DNA of 35,308 nucleotides from Nitrospirota bacterium (GTDB lineage: Bacteria > Nitrospirota > Thermodesulfovibrionia > Thermodesulfovibrionales > JdFR-86), in NCBI GenBank assembly GCA_016207905.1, contig JACQZC010000050.1, positions 1 to 35,308 on the forward strand, given 5' to 3'. A model generated the notes under the pieces. The model was not told the origin of the DNA and did not search any database. It saw only the letters and a list, made by a program, of their open reading frames with translations. The translations under genes were made by a program, and so were the position numbers. Within the stretch, counting starts at the first letter, position 1, and each line of letters opens with the position of its first letter. Shown here one piece after another: positions 1-8,119 of the stretch.

Positions 1-205
1 CCTTCGACAAGCTCAGGGCGACAGGCTCAGGGCGACGAAAGAGGAGACAGAGGGTGGAGAAGTGCAAATAAAATGCATAAAAGTGAACCAAAACGGAACT
101 AAACGGAACTAAAATGGAAGCAGGAATCATTAAAAATCAATAACTTAGGAGGATACCCCCCCTACCCTATTAAATCAAGCATATCCGAAGGGTTCTATGG
201 ATTTC
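1..205. repeat. Left arm of a long inverted repeat (REP/MITE-like element)
   Basis: Bases 1-131 are a perfect reverse complement of 33741-33871. Similarity continues, with mismatches, to about 205 (partner about 33668). The outer end starts with CCTTCGACAAGCTCAGGGCG, a motif type widely dispersed in environmental genomes. Inside are short tandem duplications: GCTCAGGGCGAC twice near 11-36, and AAACGGAACT twice near 94-114. No ORF is supported here. The window begins exactly at the repeat end, which suggests a contig boundary at a multicopy sequence. Confidence 0.9.
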
Positions 206-267
206 TGCATTATGTTAAAATAAAAAATTGCTTAAGACAGGCTTTATTACAGGGCTGAGGATGTTTC

Positions 268-1290
268 TTGAAGGTAGCTAAACTCTATAGTTTTGACGAC
301 ATACGTATTGAAGACATGCCTGTGCCAGATATTGGTCCAAAGGATGCCCTTCTTAAGACAAAGGCATCGGGCATATGCTCAGGGGATGTGATGAAGTGGT
401 ATATCGAAAAAAAGTCCCCTCTAATTTTAGGGCATGAGCCTTCAGGCGAGATAGTGGAAGTTGGAAAAGAGGTTAGCTCCTTTAAGGTCGGGGACAGGGT
501 CTTTGTGCATCATCATGCACCGTGCTTTACATGCAGGCTCTGTAGAAGGGGGGATTATGTGCACTGCGATACATGGCGGAACTCTAACATAATTCCCGGT
601 GGCATCTCAGAGTATATCCTCATCCCTCATATTAATTTAGAAAACGACACCCTGAGCCTGCCTAATAACCTGAGCTATGAAGACGGAGTCCTGATTGAGC
701 CACTTGCCTGTATAGTCAAGGGCTTAAGAAGGGCAAGGCTCAGGCATGGAGACACCGTGGCAGTCATAGGTCTTGGGTTTATGGGAATACTTAATGGAAT
801 CACTGCAAAAAGATATGGCGGAGGAAAGGTTATAGGAGCTGATACTGTACCATATAGGCTCAATAAGGCAATGGAGCTTGGTTTTGACTATGTTATCGAT
901 GTCTCAAAATCAGCACTTAAAGACAGGTTGAAAGATATTACATCAGAAGAGATGGCACATCTTGTAATTGTTGGGCCAAATACTGTGGAGGAATTAAAGG
1001 AGGGCATATCGTGTTCGGCTAAAGGAGGCAGTGTGCTCATGTTTACCCCTGTTAAGCCTGATGAGACCCTGACCTTAAAACCAAATGAGCTTTATTTTAA
1101 TGACATCTCTATTATAACAAGCTATTCGTGTGGACCAAATGACACGGCAGATAGCCTTGAGCTTATAGCCTCGGGCATTGTAAGGGCAGAAAGACTAATT
1201 ACACACAGATTCCCCATACAAGATGTAAAGAAGGCATATAGACTTACCGAAGAGGCAAGGGAGTCGCTTAAATGCATTATAGTCTTTTGA
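268..1290 (+). CDS. Zinc-dependent medium-chain alcohol/polyol dehydrogenase
   Basis: A 340-residue medium-chain dehydrogenase that oxidises an alcohol or polyol with NAD(P). The substrate cannot be read from sequence. The GroES-like N-terminal half has the catalytic zinc ligands C37 and the GHE motif (H56-E57), and the four-cysteine structural zinc lobe C86, C89, C92, C100. The Rossmann half carries GLGFMG at about residue 167. The start is TTG, chosen because a GCTGAGG-like ribosome site lies at 254-260 and homology begins at once; an ATG at 261 runs out of frame to a stop. It resembles threonine/sorbitol dehydrogenase-type enzymes. It lies 22 bases ahead of the cupin gene, so the two are probably co-transcribed. 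Confidence 0.85.
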   Translation: MKVAKLYSFDDIRIEDMPVPDIGPKDALLKTKASGICSGDVMKWYIEKKSPLILGHEPSGEIVEVGKEVSSFKVGDRVFVHHHAPCFTCRLCRRGDYVHCDTWRNSNIIPGGISEYILIPHINLENDTLSLPNNLSYEDGVLIEPLACIVKGLRRARLRHGDTVAVIGLGFMGILNGITAKRYGGGKVIGADTVPYRLNKAMELGFDYVIDVSKSALKDRLKDITSEEMAHLVIVGPNTVEELKEGISCSAKGGSVLMFTPVKPDETLTLKPNELYFNDISIITSYSCGPNDTADSLELIASGIVRAERLITHRFPIQDVKKAYRLTEEARESLKCIIVF

Positions 1291-1312
1291 TAGGTTATAA
1301 TATAAACCCTCT

Positions 1313-1768
1313 ATGCCTAAAACATTGACATGCGATTGGAAGACATCAAAAGGTAAAGGAAATCCCTCTTTAAAAACAAGGCTGATTAAGCATAGATGCA
1401 ATTACACATGGAAAGGGATTAAGATTGAAAGATATAAATCCGATGATAGCACATGGTTTAATGCCTCAAGAAGGGTGCTTACAGGCACCTATGGTGAAAA
1501 GACGAGGTTTCATGTGAGATACTTTCAGATAGCACCACAGGGTTATACGACCTTAGAAAGGCACAGGCATGAGCATGTTGTGGTTGGTATAAGGGGAAGG
1601 GGACTGTGCAGGGTTAATGGTAAATCCTATAGAATCGGTTTTTTAGATACCCTTTATATAGAGCCTCACGCAGGGCATCAGCTTAAAAACCCTTATAACG
1701 AGCCATTTGGATTTTTCTGTCTTGTGGATGCAAAAAGGGACAAGCCAAAGGTTTTAAAGGGCAGATGA
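1313..1768 (+). CDS. Cupin-domain protein
   Basis: A 151-residue protein with a single cupin barrel in its C-terminal two thirds. Motif 1 is seen as H84-R-H86-E-H88 followed by GIRGRG. Motif 2 has H119 and H122 (EPHAGHQLKN). Together these give a plausible mononuclear metal site. The first 50 residues are basic and have no recognised domain. The function is unknown; small cupins of this type are often isomerases, dioxygenases or sugar-binding regulatory proteins. The stop codon is followed directly, with no spacer, by the ATG of the K+ channel gene, which suggests translational coupling. No clear Shine-Dalgarno site is visible before the ATG. Confidence 0.75.
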   Translation: MPKTLTCDWKTSKGKGNPSLKTRLIKHRCNYTWKGIKIERYKSDDSTWFNASRRVLTGTYGEKTRFHVRYFQIAPQGYTTLERHRHEHVVVGIRGRGLCRVNGKSYRIGFLDTLYIEPHAGHQLKNPYNEPFGFFCLVDAKRDKPKVLKGR

Positions 1769-2785
1769 ATGGCTGAAGAGATAAGCACAATATCTGCATT
1801 CAAGAAGAAATTCCTACTTTCGTTTTCCCTTTTCATCCTTACCCTCACAGTCGGCACAATAGGATACTGGCTTATTGCAGTGGAGGAGTACCCTCTTATA
1901 GATTACATCTACATGACTGTCATAACCGTTGCAACAGTAGGCTATAGAGAGGTCATCGATGTTACAACGAGCACCTCTGGAAAGCTGTTCACTATTTTCC
2001 TCATATTTGCAGGGATGTCCGTAATACTTTATTTTTTGTCCAATGCAACTGCCTTTTTAATAGAAGGCGACATAAAAGAAATATTCTGGAGGAAGAAGAT
2101 GCAAAAGCTTATCGGTAAGATGAAGGACCATTATATCGTTTGTGGCATAGGCAGGCTTGGCTTGCATGTAGTGGAGGAGCTTCACCAGACAGGCAGGCAA
2201 GCAGTGGTAATCGATAATAACCCTGCACGGGTCGAGGAGTTTAAAGAAAGGTTCTCCAATATCGGAGTGGTTATTGCAGATGCAACGGACAGTGAGGTAT
2301 TGGAGAAGGCAGGCATTGCTTACGCAGGAGGGCTTATCGTTACAACCGGCTCTGATAAAGACAATCTCGTGATAACCCTTTCTGCAAGACAGTCATGCCC
2401 TAACCTAAGAATCGTGACCAGATGCAATGACATTAAAAACACCGAGAGGCTTAAGAAAGCAGGTGCAGACTCTGTTGTCTCTTCCAATCTCATAGGAGGC
2501 TTGAGAATGGCATCCGAGATGATTCGTCCTACTGTGGTGACATTCCTTGACCAGATGCTAAGGGACAGGGATAAGAACCTGAGGGTCGAGGAGATAAGAC
2601 TGACTGCTGGCTCTCCCCTCATAGGAAGACAGATTGGAGGGATTAAAAGGCAAGCCCTTATCCTTGCCCTTCTTGGAAAAGACGGCTCTTATGCGTATAA
2701 CCCTTCTGATGAGATTCTGCTCGAGGAAGGGATGGCATTGATATTCATGGGAAGTCCCGAGGACAGGAAAAAGTTGGAAGGTTAA
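1769..2785 (+). CDS. RCK-domain potassium channel (TrkA-N/TrkA-C)
   Basis: A 338-residue inner-membrane ion channel subunit, predicted to assemble as a tetramer. Two membrane helices (about 14-37 and 72-95) flank a pore loop with the selectivity-filter segment T56-V-G-Y59. The filter continues as R-E rather than the more usual G-D/E. A cytosolic RCK_N Rossmann domain starts near 120 (HYIVCGIGRLG), followed by a TrkA_C domain from about 255. The MthK/Kch-like architecture supports regulated K+ flux gated by a ligand or nucleotide bound to RCK. It is the last gene of the first + strand operon and converges on the hldE-like gene, 9 bases away. Confidence 0.87.
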   Translation: MAEEISTISAFKKKFLLSFSLFILTLTVGTIGYWLIAVEEYPLIDYIYMTVITVATVGYREVIDVTTSTSGKLFTIFLIFAGMSVILYFLSNATAFLIEGDIKEIFWRKKMQKLIGKMKDHYIVCGIGRLGLHVVEELHQTGRQAVVIDNNPARVEEFKERFSNIGVVIADATDSEVLEKAGIAYAGGLIVTTGSDKDNLVITLSARQSCPNLRIVTRCNDIKNTERLKKAGADSVVSSNLIGGLRMASEMIRPTVVTFLDQMLRDRDKNLRVEEIRLTAGSPLIGRQIGGIKRQALILALLGKDGSYAYNPSDEILLEEGMALIFMGSPEDRKKLEG

Positions 2786-2794
2786 GTCCAGCCT

Positions 2795-4096
2795 TTAGTC
2801 GTTTTGGGTATAAACCACATCGGGTCTTATCGCCTGAATTAAATTGTCAGGGGTATCTTCTTTAAATATACATATGTAATCGACATATTCGAGGGCAGAT
2901 AATACTTCAGCCCTGTCTTTCTCGTTGTTAATAGGCATTTCGGGTCCTTTAAGCCTCTTAATCGATGCATCGGAGTTCATGCCTACGATGAGAACATCTC
3001 CAAGTTTTTCCGCCTCCTTTAAATGAGCAATATGTCCTTTATGAATAATGTCAAAAAATCCGTTTGTAAAGACTATCTTTTTGTTTTTAAGCCTCAGGTC
3101 ATTTACAATCTTTGAAATTCTCTTGACATCAACTACCTTGTTGCTATCTCTATCATGGGAAAATATAAGTTCCTCGTACTCTAGGGTGGCAGTGCCCATC
3201 TTGCTGACTACGATTCCAGCCGCCTTATTTGCAAGCAGTGCAGATGCCTCCAGGTCAAGCCCGCACCCAATTGCTACAGAAAGTGTTGCCACAACCGTGT
3301 CTCCAGCACCTGAGATGTCGAATACCTCTTTTGCCTCTGTGGGAAAATGGCTGACGCCATGGTGCGAAACCAAAGACATGCCTTTTTCCGAACGGGTAAC
3401 AAGCAGATGCCTAACTCCATATTCGTTCAAAACCTCCATGCCGTATTTTTCAATCTCGGAATCCACATTTGCAATCTCTTTGCCCGCTATATAGCTTAGC
3501 TCTTTTACATTTGGCTTGACGACCGTAGCCCCCCTGTATTTGTCCCAATCTTTACCTTTTGGGTCAACTATTATATATACATTATTGTCATTTGCCGATT
3601 TAATAATATACCGACATATATCAGGACTACAGACGCCTTTGTCATAGTCCGAGATAATAATTGCATTAACTTTATCAACCATTTTTTTTGCATTTGCCAT
3701 TATTTCGGATGTATATCGATGGTTGATTTTGCCTATCTCCTCAAAATCGAGCCTAACAATCTGTTGATGCTCACCAATCACCCTGACCTTTGTTATCGTG
3801 GGCATTTCCGTTTCCACCAGAATAGATTTGACTCCTGCTTCATCGAGCAACTCCGAAAGGATAGCCCTATTGTTATCCCTGCCTACAAATCCAGTTAAAA
3901 CAGCATTCCCTTGAAGGTGGGCAATGTTATGCGCTACATTTCCGGCACCTCCGAGTGCGAAATGAGATTTTTCGACCTTTACCACAGGCACAGGCGCCTC
4001 AGGCGAAATCCTTCGGACTTTACCGAAATGATATTTATCCAGCATTATATCGCCTATGACAAGTACTGTTGCTTTAGTAAAATCTGGATGTTTCAT
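2795..4096 (-). CDS. hldE: HldE-like bifunctional heptose kinase/adenylyltransferase, C-terminally truncated
   Basis: Family role: phosphorylation of D-glycero-D-manno-heptose 7-phosphate and later adenylylation, making ADP-heptose for the LPS core. Residues 1-320 form a PfkB/ribokinase domain, with GGAGNVA at 49-55 and the catalytic GAGD at 263-266. Residues 338-433 form a cytidylyltransferase-like domain with TNGFFDIIHKGH, where H352-K-G-H355 is the HxGH motif. E. coli HldE has 477 residues. Here the protein ends at RPDVVYTQND, exactly where LVKGGDY and the later STT-type motif would follow, so about 45 residues are missing. The kinase half looks intact and the transferase half is doubtful. 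It is the last gene of a minus-strand operon behind the SDR gene (16-base gap). Confidence 0.82.
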   Translation of the reverse strand: MKHPDFTKATVLVIGDIMLDKYHFGKVRRISPEAPVPVVKVEKSHFALGGAGNVAHNIAHLQGNAVLTGFVGRDNNRAILSELLDEAGVKSILVETEMPTITKVRVIGEHQQIVRLDFEEIGKINHRYTSEIMANAKKMVDKVNAIIISDYDKGVCSPDICRYIIKSANDNNVYIIVDPKGKDWDKYRGATVVKPNVKELSYIAGKEIANVDSEIEKYGMEVLNEYGVRHLLVTRSEKGMSLVSHHGVSHFPTEAKEVFDISGAGDTVVATLSVAIGCGLDLEASALLANKAAGIVVSKMGTATLEYEELIFSHDRDSNKVVDVKRISKIVNDLRLKNKKIVFTNGFFDIIHKGHIAHLKEAEKLGDVLIVGMNSDASIKRLKGPEMPINNEKDRAEVLSALEYVDYICIFKEDTPDNLIQAIRPDVVYTQND

Positions 4097-4112
4097 ATAG
4101 CTTTATATGTTA

Positions 4113-4802
4113 TCAATATATTTTCCTGAATATATCTATCTCGCTTATTCGCATGCTTGAGTAGTCTCGGGACATCTCGAAGATGAATCGAGCGGCCTCT
4201 TCAGTTCGTATAAACTTCTCCGTGTCTCCTCTTTCAGCCGTCATATCAGTAGACATTGCCCCCGAATATATATTTATTATTGGCACATTGTATTTTAAAG
4301 CCTCGAACTGAAATGACCCCATGAAGCCTCTTAATCCATGTTTACTGGCACAATATGCGGATTCAAGCTGACCAAAGCTCTTGCCTGCAACCGAATTAAT
4401 ATTAATTATTAATCCCGAAGATTTTTTCTTGAATATTTCGAATATGCCTTTAGTCAACAAAATTGGAGAAAGCAGATTCACATTCAGCAGGTTTTTTAAT
4501 TCGTAAGGGCTCGTTTCGTCAACTGGTTTTTGAAAATATACTCCTGCATTGTTAATCAATATATCTATATCCGCCTTCTCTGCGCAGTTAGTTAGATTTA
4601 TTATGGTTTGCTCCTCGGTAATGTCTCCAATTACGACATAGCAGTCAACCTTGCTCTTTAATACCTCTTGTCTTACGCTATTTAATCTTCCCTCATCCCT
4701 GCCATGTAAAATTATATTATACCCGTTAGATGAAAAAACTAACGCTAAACTCTTACCCAGACCTCTGCTTGCACCAGTTATCAGTGCCGTTTTCCTTCTC
4801 AT
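4113..4802 (-). CDS. Short-chain dehydrogenase/reductase (SDR)
   Basis: A 229-residue classical SDR, a cytosolic NAD(P)-dependent oxidoreductase. It shows the cofactor motif TGASRGLG (residues 9-16), the NNAG motif near 88, the catalytic serine in NSVAGKS, and the YxxxK pair in YCASK. The C-terminal substrate loop is short. The substrate is unknown. Its place between a zinc dehydrogenase and an HldE-like protein suggests modification of an envelope sugar or lipid precursor; this is inference from context only. The start is an ATG 9 bases after the stop of the upstream dehydrogenase gene. Confidence 0.83.
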   Translation of the reverse strand: MRRKTALITGASRGLGKSLALVFSSNGYNIILHGRDEGRLNSVRQEVLKSKVDCYVVIGDITEEQTIINLTNCAEKADIDILINNAGVYFQKPVDETSPYELKNLLNVNLLSPILLTKGIFEIFKKKSSGLIININSVAGKSFGQLESAYCASKHGLRGFMGSFQFEALKYNVPIINIYSGAMSTDMTAERGDTEKFIRTEEAARFIFEMSRDYSSMRISEIDIFRKIY

Positions 4803-4811
4803 ATCTCTATA

Positions 4812-5861
4812 TTACTCGCTCATCTCGATGATGCATCGTCCTGTTTGCCCGGACCTCATTTTATCTAAAGCCAGGTTAATCTCATCGAGCGAAAACCTGT
4901 GGGTAATAAGACCTGTTAAATCGAGCTTTCCAGAGGAGTAAAGCCTGAGATACCGCGGGATATCCTCATCGGGGTTAGTTAAACCTCCCAGACTTGCAAA
5001 CATTTTTTTCCCACCATAGTGTTTGCTGAATGAATCGATTCTCAGGCTCTGGTCATATCGTGGCTGACCAACCAGAATTGTTTTCCCGGATGGCGATGTC
5101 AGAGCATATGCGAATGAGATATTGTCCACATTGCCTGTGCACTCGACAAAAACATCGACACCATGTCTGCCTGCTATTTTAAGTATTTCATTCCTGACAT
5201 CGGTATTTTGAGCGTTGACTATATGTGTCGCACCGTGCATGGACGCCATCTGCAATTTAATGTCTAATCTATCGATGGCTATAATTGGATATGCCGATGT
5301 CATCTTAGCCCCCTGAACTACATTTAATCCAACCCCGCCGCATCCAAAAACAGCTATCGATTGGCCAATCTTTAATTCAGCCTCGTTGTCTATAAGTCCC
5401 AATGCAGTCGTTACGGCACAGCCCATCAGTGCGGCAATCTCAAAGGGAATATCTTTCGGTATCGGCGTGATGCGGTTTTCCGATACTACCGCATATTCGT
5501 TGAAGGTTGTAACCAGACCGCCTCCAACGGAAGAGTCTCCTCTCTTATATCTGGGGAATGACGATTCTATTCCGCTTCCCTTGCGCCAGTGCATGACTAC
5601 ATGGTCGCCCTTCCGTATGGATGTAACCCCAGGTCCGGTTTCAACCACCACACCGCCTCCTTCATGACCCATCAGATGAGGCAGATATTTATCCTCGCCG
5701 AACCAGCCGTCTATCTCTCCAATTTGTTTTCCACATATTCCACTACAAATGACTTTCACCAGAACCTGTCCGACATCCAATTTTGGTATAATCAGCTGGT
5801 CGATGACTAATGGCGAATTCAATTTTTCAAGAAAAGCTGATTTCATTAGAAACTCGCTCAT
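4812..5861 (-). CDS. Zinc-type alcohol dehydrogenase lacking the structural-zinc cysteines
   Basis: A 349-residue medium-chain dehydrogenase. It has the catalytic-zinc region CSGICGK and GHE, and a Rossmann GCGGVG motif near residue 180. Most homologues have a four-cysteine structural zinc lobe after the GHE region; here that lobe is replaced by HWRKGSGIESSFPRYKRGDSS with no cysteine. A good ribosome site (AAGGAGAG) lies 3-4 bases before the ATG, supporting this start, although a second ATG lies six codons in. It is the first gene of the minus-strand operon with the SDR and hldE-like genes. The substrate is unknown; a role in nucleotide-sugar or lipid chemistry is a guess from its neighbours. 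Confidence 0.82.
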   Translation of the reverse strand: MSEFLMKSAFLEKLNSPLVIDQLIIPKLDVGQVLVKVICSGICGKQIGEIDGWFGEDKYLPHLMGHEGGGVVVETGPGVTSIRKGDHVVMHWRKGSGIESSFPRYKRGDSSVGGGLVTTFNEYAVVSENRITPIPKDIPFEIAALMGCAVTTALGLIDNEAELKIGQSIAVFGCGGVGLNVVQGAKMTSAYPIIAIDRLDIKLQMASMHGATHIVNAQNTDVRNEILKIAGRHGVDVFVECTGNVDNISFAYALTSPSGKTILVGQPRYDQSLRIDSFSKHYGGKKMFASLGGLTNPDEDIPRYLRLYSSGKLDLTGLITHRFSLDEINLALDKMRSGQTGRCIIEMSE

Positions 5862-5989
5862 AAACTCTCCTTCCTTATTGAGGACATCGTATTATAATGT
5901 AATACTTGAGAGGATTTTTTCAACACCTGCCACTTCCATACAAAGTATATTGACAACCGACCTCACCAGTGATACGATTCCGATTAATA
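5862..5989. other. Divergent intergenic region without a gene
   Basis: Between the minus-strand dehydrogenase and the molybdopterin-protein remnant. A TATAAT-like -10 hexamer (reverse complement of 5891-5896) faces the dehydrogenase and lies in the imperfect inverted repeat GTATTA..TAATAC at 5889-5905. I could not find a well-spaced -35. No RNA gene is seen. Confidence 0.35.
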
Positions 5990-6175
5990 TCTACTATTTC
6001 GACAAGGTTGAGGGGGCATAAGCCATCAAAGAACACTGTTTTCGATATTATATTTCCGAGGGTGCTTGCAGGGGAGAGGATAGGAAGGAAAGAGCTGGCA
6101 GAACTCGGACACGGGGGCTTGTGTCTTCACTGCTCCGAATGCAGGTATCCTGTCTGCTCTTTTGGAAAATATTAG
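5990..6175 (+). pseudogene. C-terminal fragment of a molybdopterin-binding (MoeA/MogA-like) protein
   Basis: The readable segment KPSKNTVFDIIFPRVLAGERIG then GHGGLCLHCSECRYPVCSFGKY matches, from memory, the cysteine-rich C-terminus of stand-alone molybdopterin-binding proteins often found next to moaA. No matching N-terminal domain lies upstream in any frame: 5862-5990 is the promoter region of the divergent dehydrogenase. A GTG at 5969 opens the frame but gives a non-homologous lead-in. The stop at 6173-6175 is six bases before moaA. The best reading is a remnant left by deletion of the rest of the gene. A short functional cysteine-rich protein is possible but less likely. Confidence 0.55.
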
Positions 6176-6181
6176 GGATAA

Positions 6182-7165
6182 ATGGGCGAGTCCGTCACAG
6201 ATTCATTTAACCGAAGGATAGACTACCTCCGCATATCCGTTACGGACAGGTGCAACCTCAAATGCGTGTATTGCATTCCAGAAGGTCCAATCCGCTACTT
6301 TGACGCCAAGGAGATGCTCACATCCGAGGAGATAGTCAGGTTCGTCAGGACTGCGCACAGGCATGGGGTCTCGAAGGTGCGGATAACCGGGGGCGAGCCG
6401 CTACTCAGGACCGACATACTGGAGATTGTTGAATCCATAAAGGGGATTGGCATCAAGGATTTGGCTATAACTACAAACGGCATCGAGCTTAAGAAAATGG
6501 CCGGAGCGATTAAAAAGGCCGGACTCGACCGCGTGAATATCAGCCTCGACACCCTGAAAGAGGACAGGTACAGGCTCATGACAAGGGGCGGCGAAATCTG
6601 CCGTGTCTGGGAGGCAATAGAAACTGCGGAGAGGGCTGGGATTTCGCCTATAAAAATCAATGTCGTGCCCATCCGCGGGATAAACGACGACGAAGCTGCC
6701 GATTTCGCCATGCTCACCATGGAGAAGGACTGGCATATAAGGTTCATCGAGCTGATGCCTGTCGGCCAGCGCGGCAGGTGGAGCAACGATGCCTGCGTAA
6801 AGAAGGACGAACTTATCAAGAAGATATCCGCTACCGGCAGGCTGAGCCTCCGGAAATTCAGGGGCAAGGGACCTTCAAGGAACTACCGTCTCGAAGGCGC
6901 AAGGGGAATCATCGGTTTTATTAGCCCCATAAGCGAGTGCTTCTGCGAGTGGTGCAACAGGCTTCGGCTGACTGCCCACGGCAGGATAAGGCCGTGTCTG
7001 TTTTCGGATACTGAAGTTGACATTATGACCCCAATGCGAAATGGGGCATCCGAGAAGGAGTTGGACGAGCTTTTCCTGCGTGCCGTATGCGTAAAGCCCG
7101 CCGGACACCGACTGAGGGAGAACGATTTCTCCGTCCTTCCCTCCATGTCGCAGATAGGCGGTTAA
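6182..7165 (+). CDS. moaA: GTP 3',8-cyclase MoaA (molybdenum cofactor biosynthesis)
   Basis: A 327-residue radical-SAM enzyme that converts GTP to 3',8-cyclo-GTP, the first step of molybdopterin synthesis. The N-terminal SAM cluster is C24-x3-C28-x2-C31 (CNLKCVYC), followed by GGEPLLR. The C-terminal substrate cluster uses C255, C258 and C272 in FCEWCNRLRL...RPCLF. The conserved C-terminal Gly-Gly (326-327) needed for catalysis is present. Length is normal. A GGGAT site precedes the ATG. The gene is visibly GC-richer than its neighbours. With fdhD and the FmdE-like gene elsewhere in the window it points to molybdenum or tungsten enzymes in this cell. Confidence 0.95.
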   Translation: MGESVTDSFNRRIDYLRISVTDRCNLKCVYCIPEGPIRYFDAKEMLTSEEIVRFVRTAHRHGVSKVRITGGEPLLRTDILEIVESIKGIGIKDLAITTNGIELKKMAGAIKKAGLDRVNISLDTLKEDRYRLMTRGGEICRVWEAIETAERAGISPIKINVVPIRGINDDEAADFAMLTMEKDWHIRFIELMPVGQRGRWSNDACVKKDELIKKISATGRLSLRKFRGKGPSRNYRLEGARGIIGFISPISECFCEWCNRLRLTAHGRIRPCLFSDTEVDIMTPMRNGASEKELDELFLRAVCVKPAGHRLRENDFSVLPSMSQIGG

Positions 7166-7203
7166 GCCCCCGCCAGTTTCCCGTATTATTCAATAGGTTG
7201 CAA

Positions 7204-7233
7204 TTGACAATTATCGCTGATATCTATTATAAT
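7204..7233 (+). promoter_or_regulatory. Strong sigma-70-type promoter for rplM-rpsI
   Basis: TTGACA at 7204-7209 and TATAAT at 7228-7233 with an 18-base spacer, 35 bases before the rplM ATG. Both hexamers match the consensus perfectly. It probably drives rplM-rpsI and the downstream arg/def/fmt run. Confidence 0.8.
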
Positions 7234-7267
7234 TTCAAATTCCTTAACAGAAACAGAGGTATCTTTA

Positions 7268-7711
7268 ATGAAGACTCTATTTGCAAAGAAGACCGATATA
7301 GGGCATAGATGGTATCTTGTCGATGCAGATGACAAGGTGCTTGGGAGACTTGCTACCAAGGTAGCCACTTATCTGAGGGGTAAGAATAAGCCTCAGTTTA
7401 CGCCTAATGTAGACACAGGGGATTTCGTAATCGTAGTCAATGCTGAAAAGGTTAAGCTTACAGGCAAAAAGCTTGACAGTAAAATCTACTACCGCCACTC
7501 AGGCTATCCCGGAGGCTTAAGGGCTGAAAGTGCAAAAGACCGCATCAGGAGAGACCCCGAAGGGGTTATAACAGATGCAGTCTGGGGCATGCTCCCAAAA
7601 GGCAGGCTCGGAAGAACTCTAATAAAGAAGCTCAAGGTATACAGAGGCGCTCTGCATCCTCATAGCGCCCAGAAACCGGAAATCTTAAAATTAAACTATA
7701 AGGAGCACTAA
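7268..7711 (+). CDS. rplM: 50S ribosomal protein L13
   Basis: A 147-residue protein of normal length for L13, an early-assembling 50S subunit protein. Recognisable family segments are [18 protein letters not shown] near the N-terminus, [10 protein letters not shown] in the middle and [12 protein letters not shown] near residue 104. It is first in the operon behind a consensus promoter. Its TAA overlaps the ATG of rpsI by one base (TAATG), the usual tight coupling of these two genes. Confidence 0.97.
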   Translation: MKTLFAKKTDIGHRWYLVDADDKVLGRLATKVATYLRGKNKPQFTPNVDTGDFVIVVNAEKVKLTGKKLDSKIYYRHSGYPGGLRAESAKDRIRRDPEGVITDAVWGMLPKGRLGRTLIKKLKVYRGALHPHSAQKPEILKLNYKEH

Positions 7712-8103
7712 TGGCTGAGATTCTATATAATGCAACAGGAAGAAGAAAGACCGCTATAGCCAGGGTTACCATGGCTTCAGGCAATGGTCAGATAAGTATC
7801 AACAAGAAACCGTTTGAGACTTATTTCCCAAGCCCGACCCTCAGGATGATTATAAGACAGCCTCTTGAACTCTCAGGTATGGCAGGAAAATACGATATAT
7901 CCGCAAATGTCATTGGAGGCGGTCCGGCAGGACAGGCTGGTGCTTTAAGGCATGGCATCTCGAGGGCTCTCGTAGAGATAGAAGGAGACCTCAGACAGAA
8001 GCTTAAAAAGGAAGGCTTTCTTATGAGGGACCCGAGAGAAAAAGAGAGAAAGAAGTACGGGCAGAAGGGCGCAAGAAAAAGATTCCAGTTCTCAAAGAGA
8101 TAA
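7711..8103 (+). CDS. rpsI: 30S ribosomal protein S9
   Basis: A 130-residue S9 protein of the 30S subunit head; its C-terminal tail reaches the P-site tRNA. Family marks are the N-terminal [14 protein letters not shown], the central [19 protein letters not shown] and the basic C-terminus ending KRFQFSKR, whose final Lys-Arg is typical. It is coupled to rplM by a one-base overlap. argC follows after 16 bases, so the ribosomal and arginine genes are probably one transcript. Confidence 0.97.
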   Translation: MAEILYNATGRRKTAIARVTMASGNGQISINKKPFETYFPSPTLRMIIRQPLELSGMAGKYDISANVIGGGPAGQAGALRHGISRALVEIEGDLRQKLKKEGFLMRDPREKERKKYGQKGARKRFQFSKR

Positions 8104-8119
8104 TTTGAGCATATAAGAT

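Noticed and set aside
2320-2622. Long antisense ORFs within the K+ channel, argJ, pilT and pilC genes
   Set aside because: They are shadows of the coding frame, with no ribosome site and no protein family pattern.
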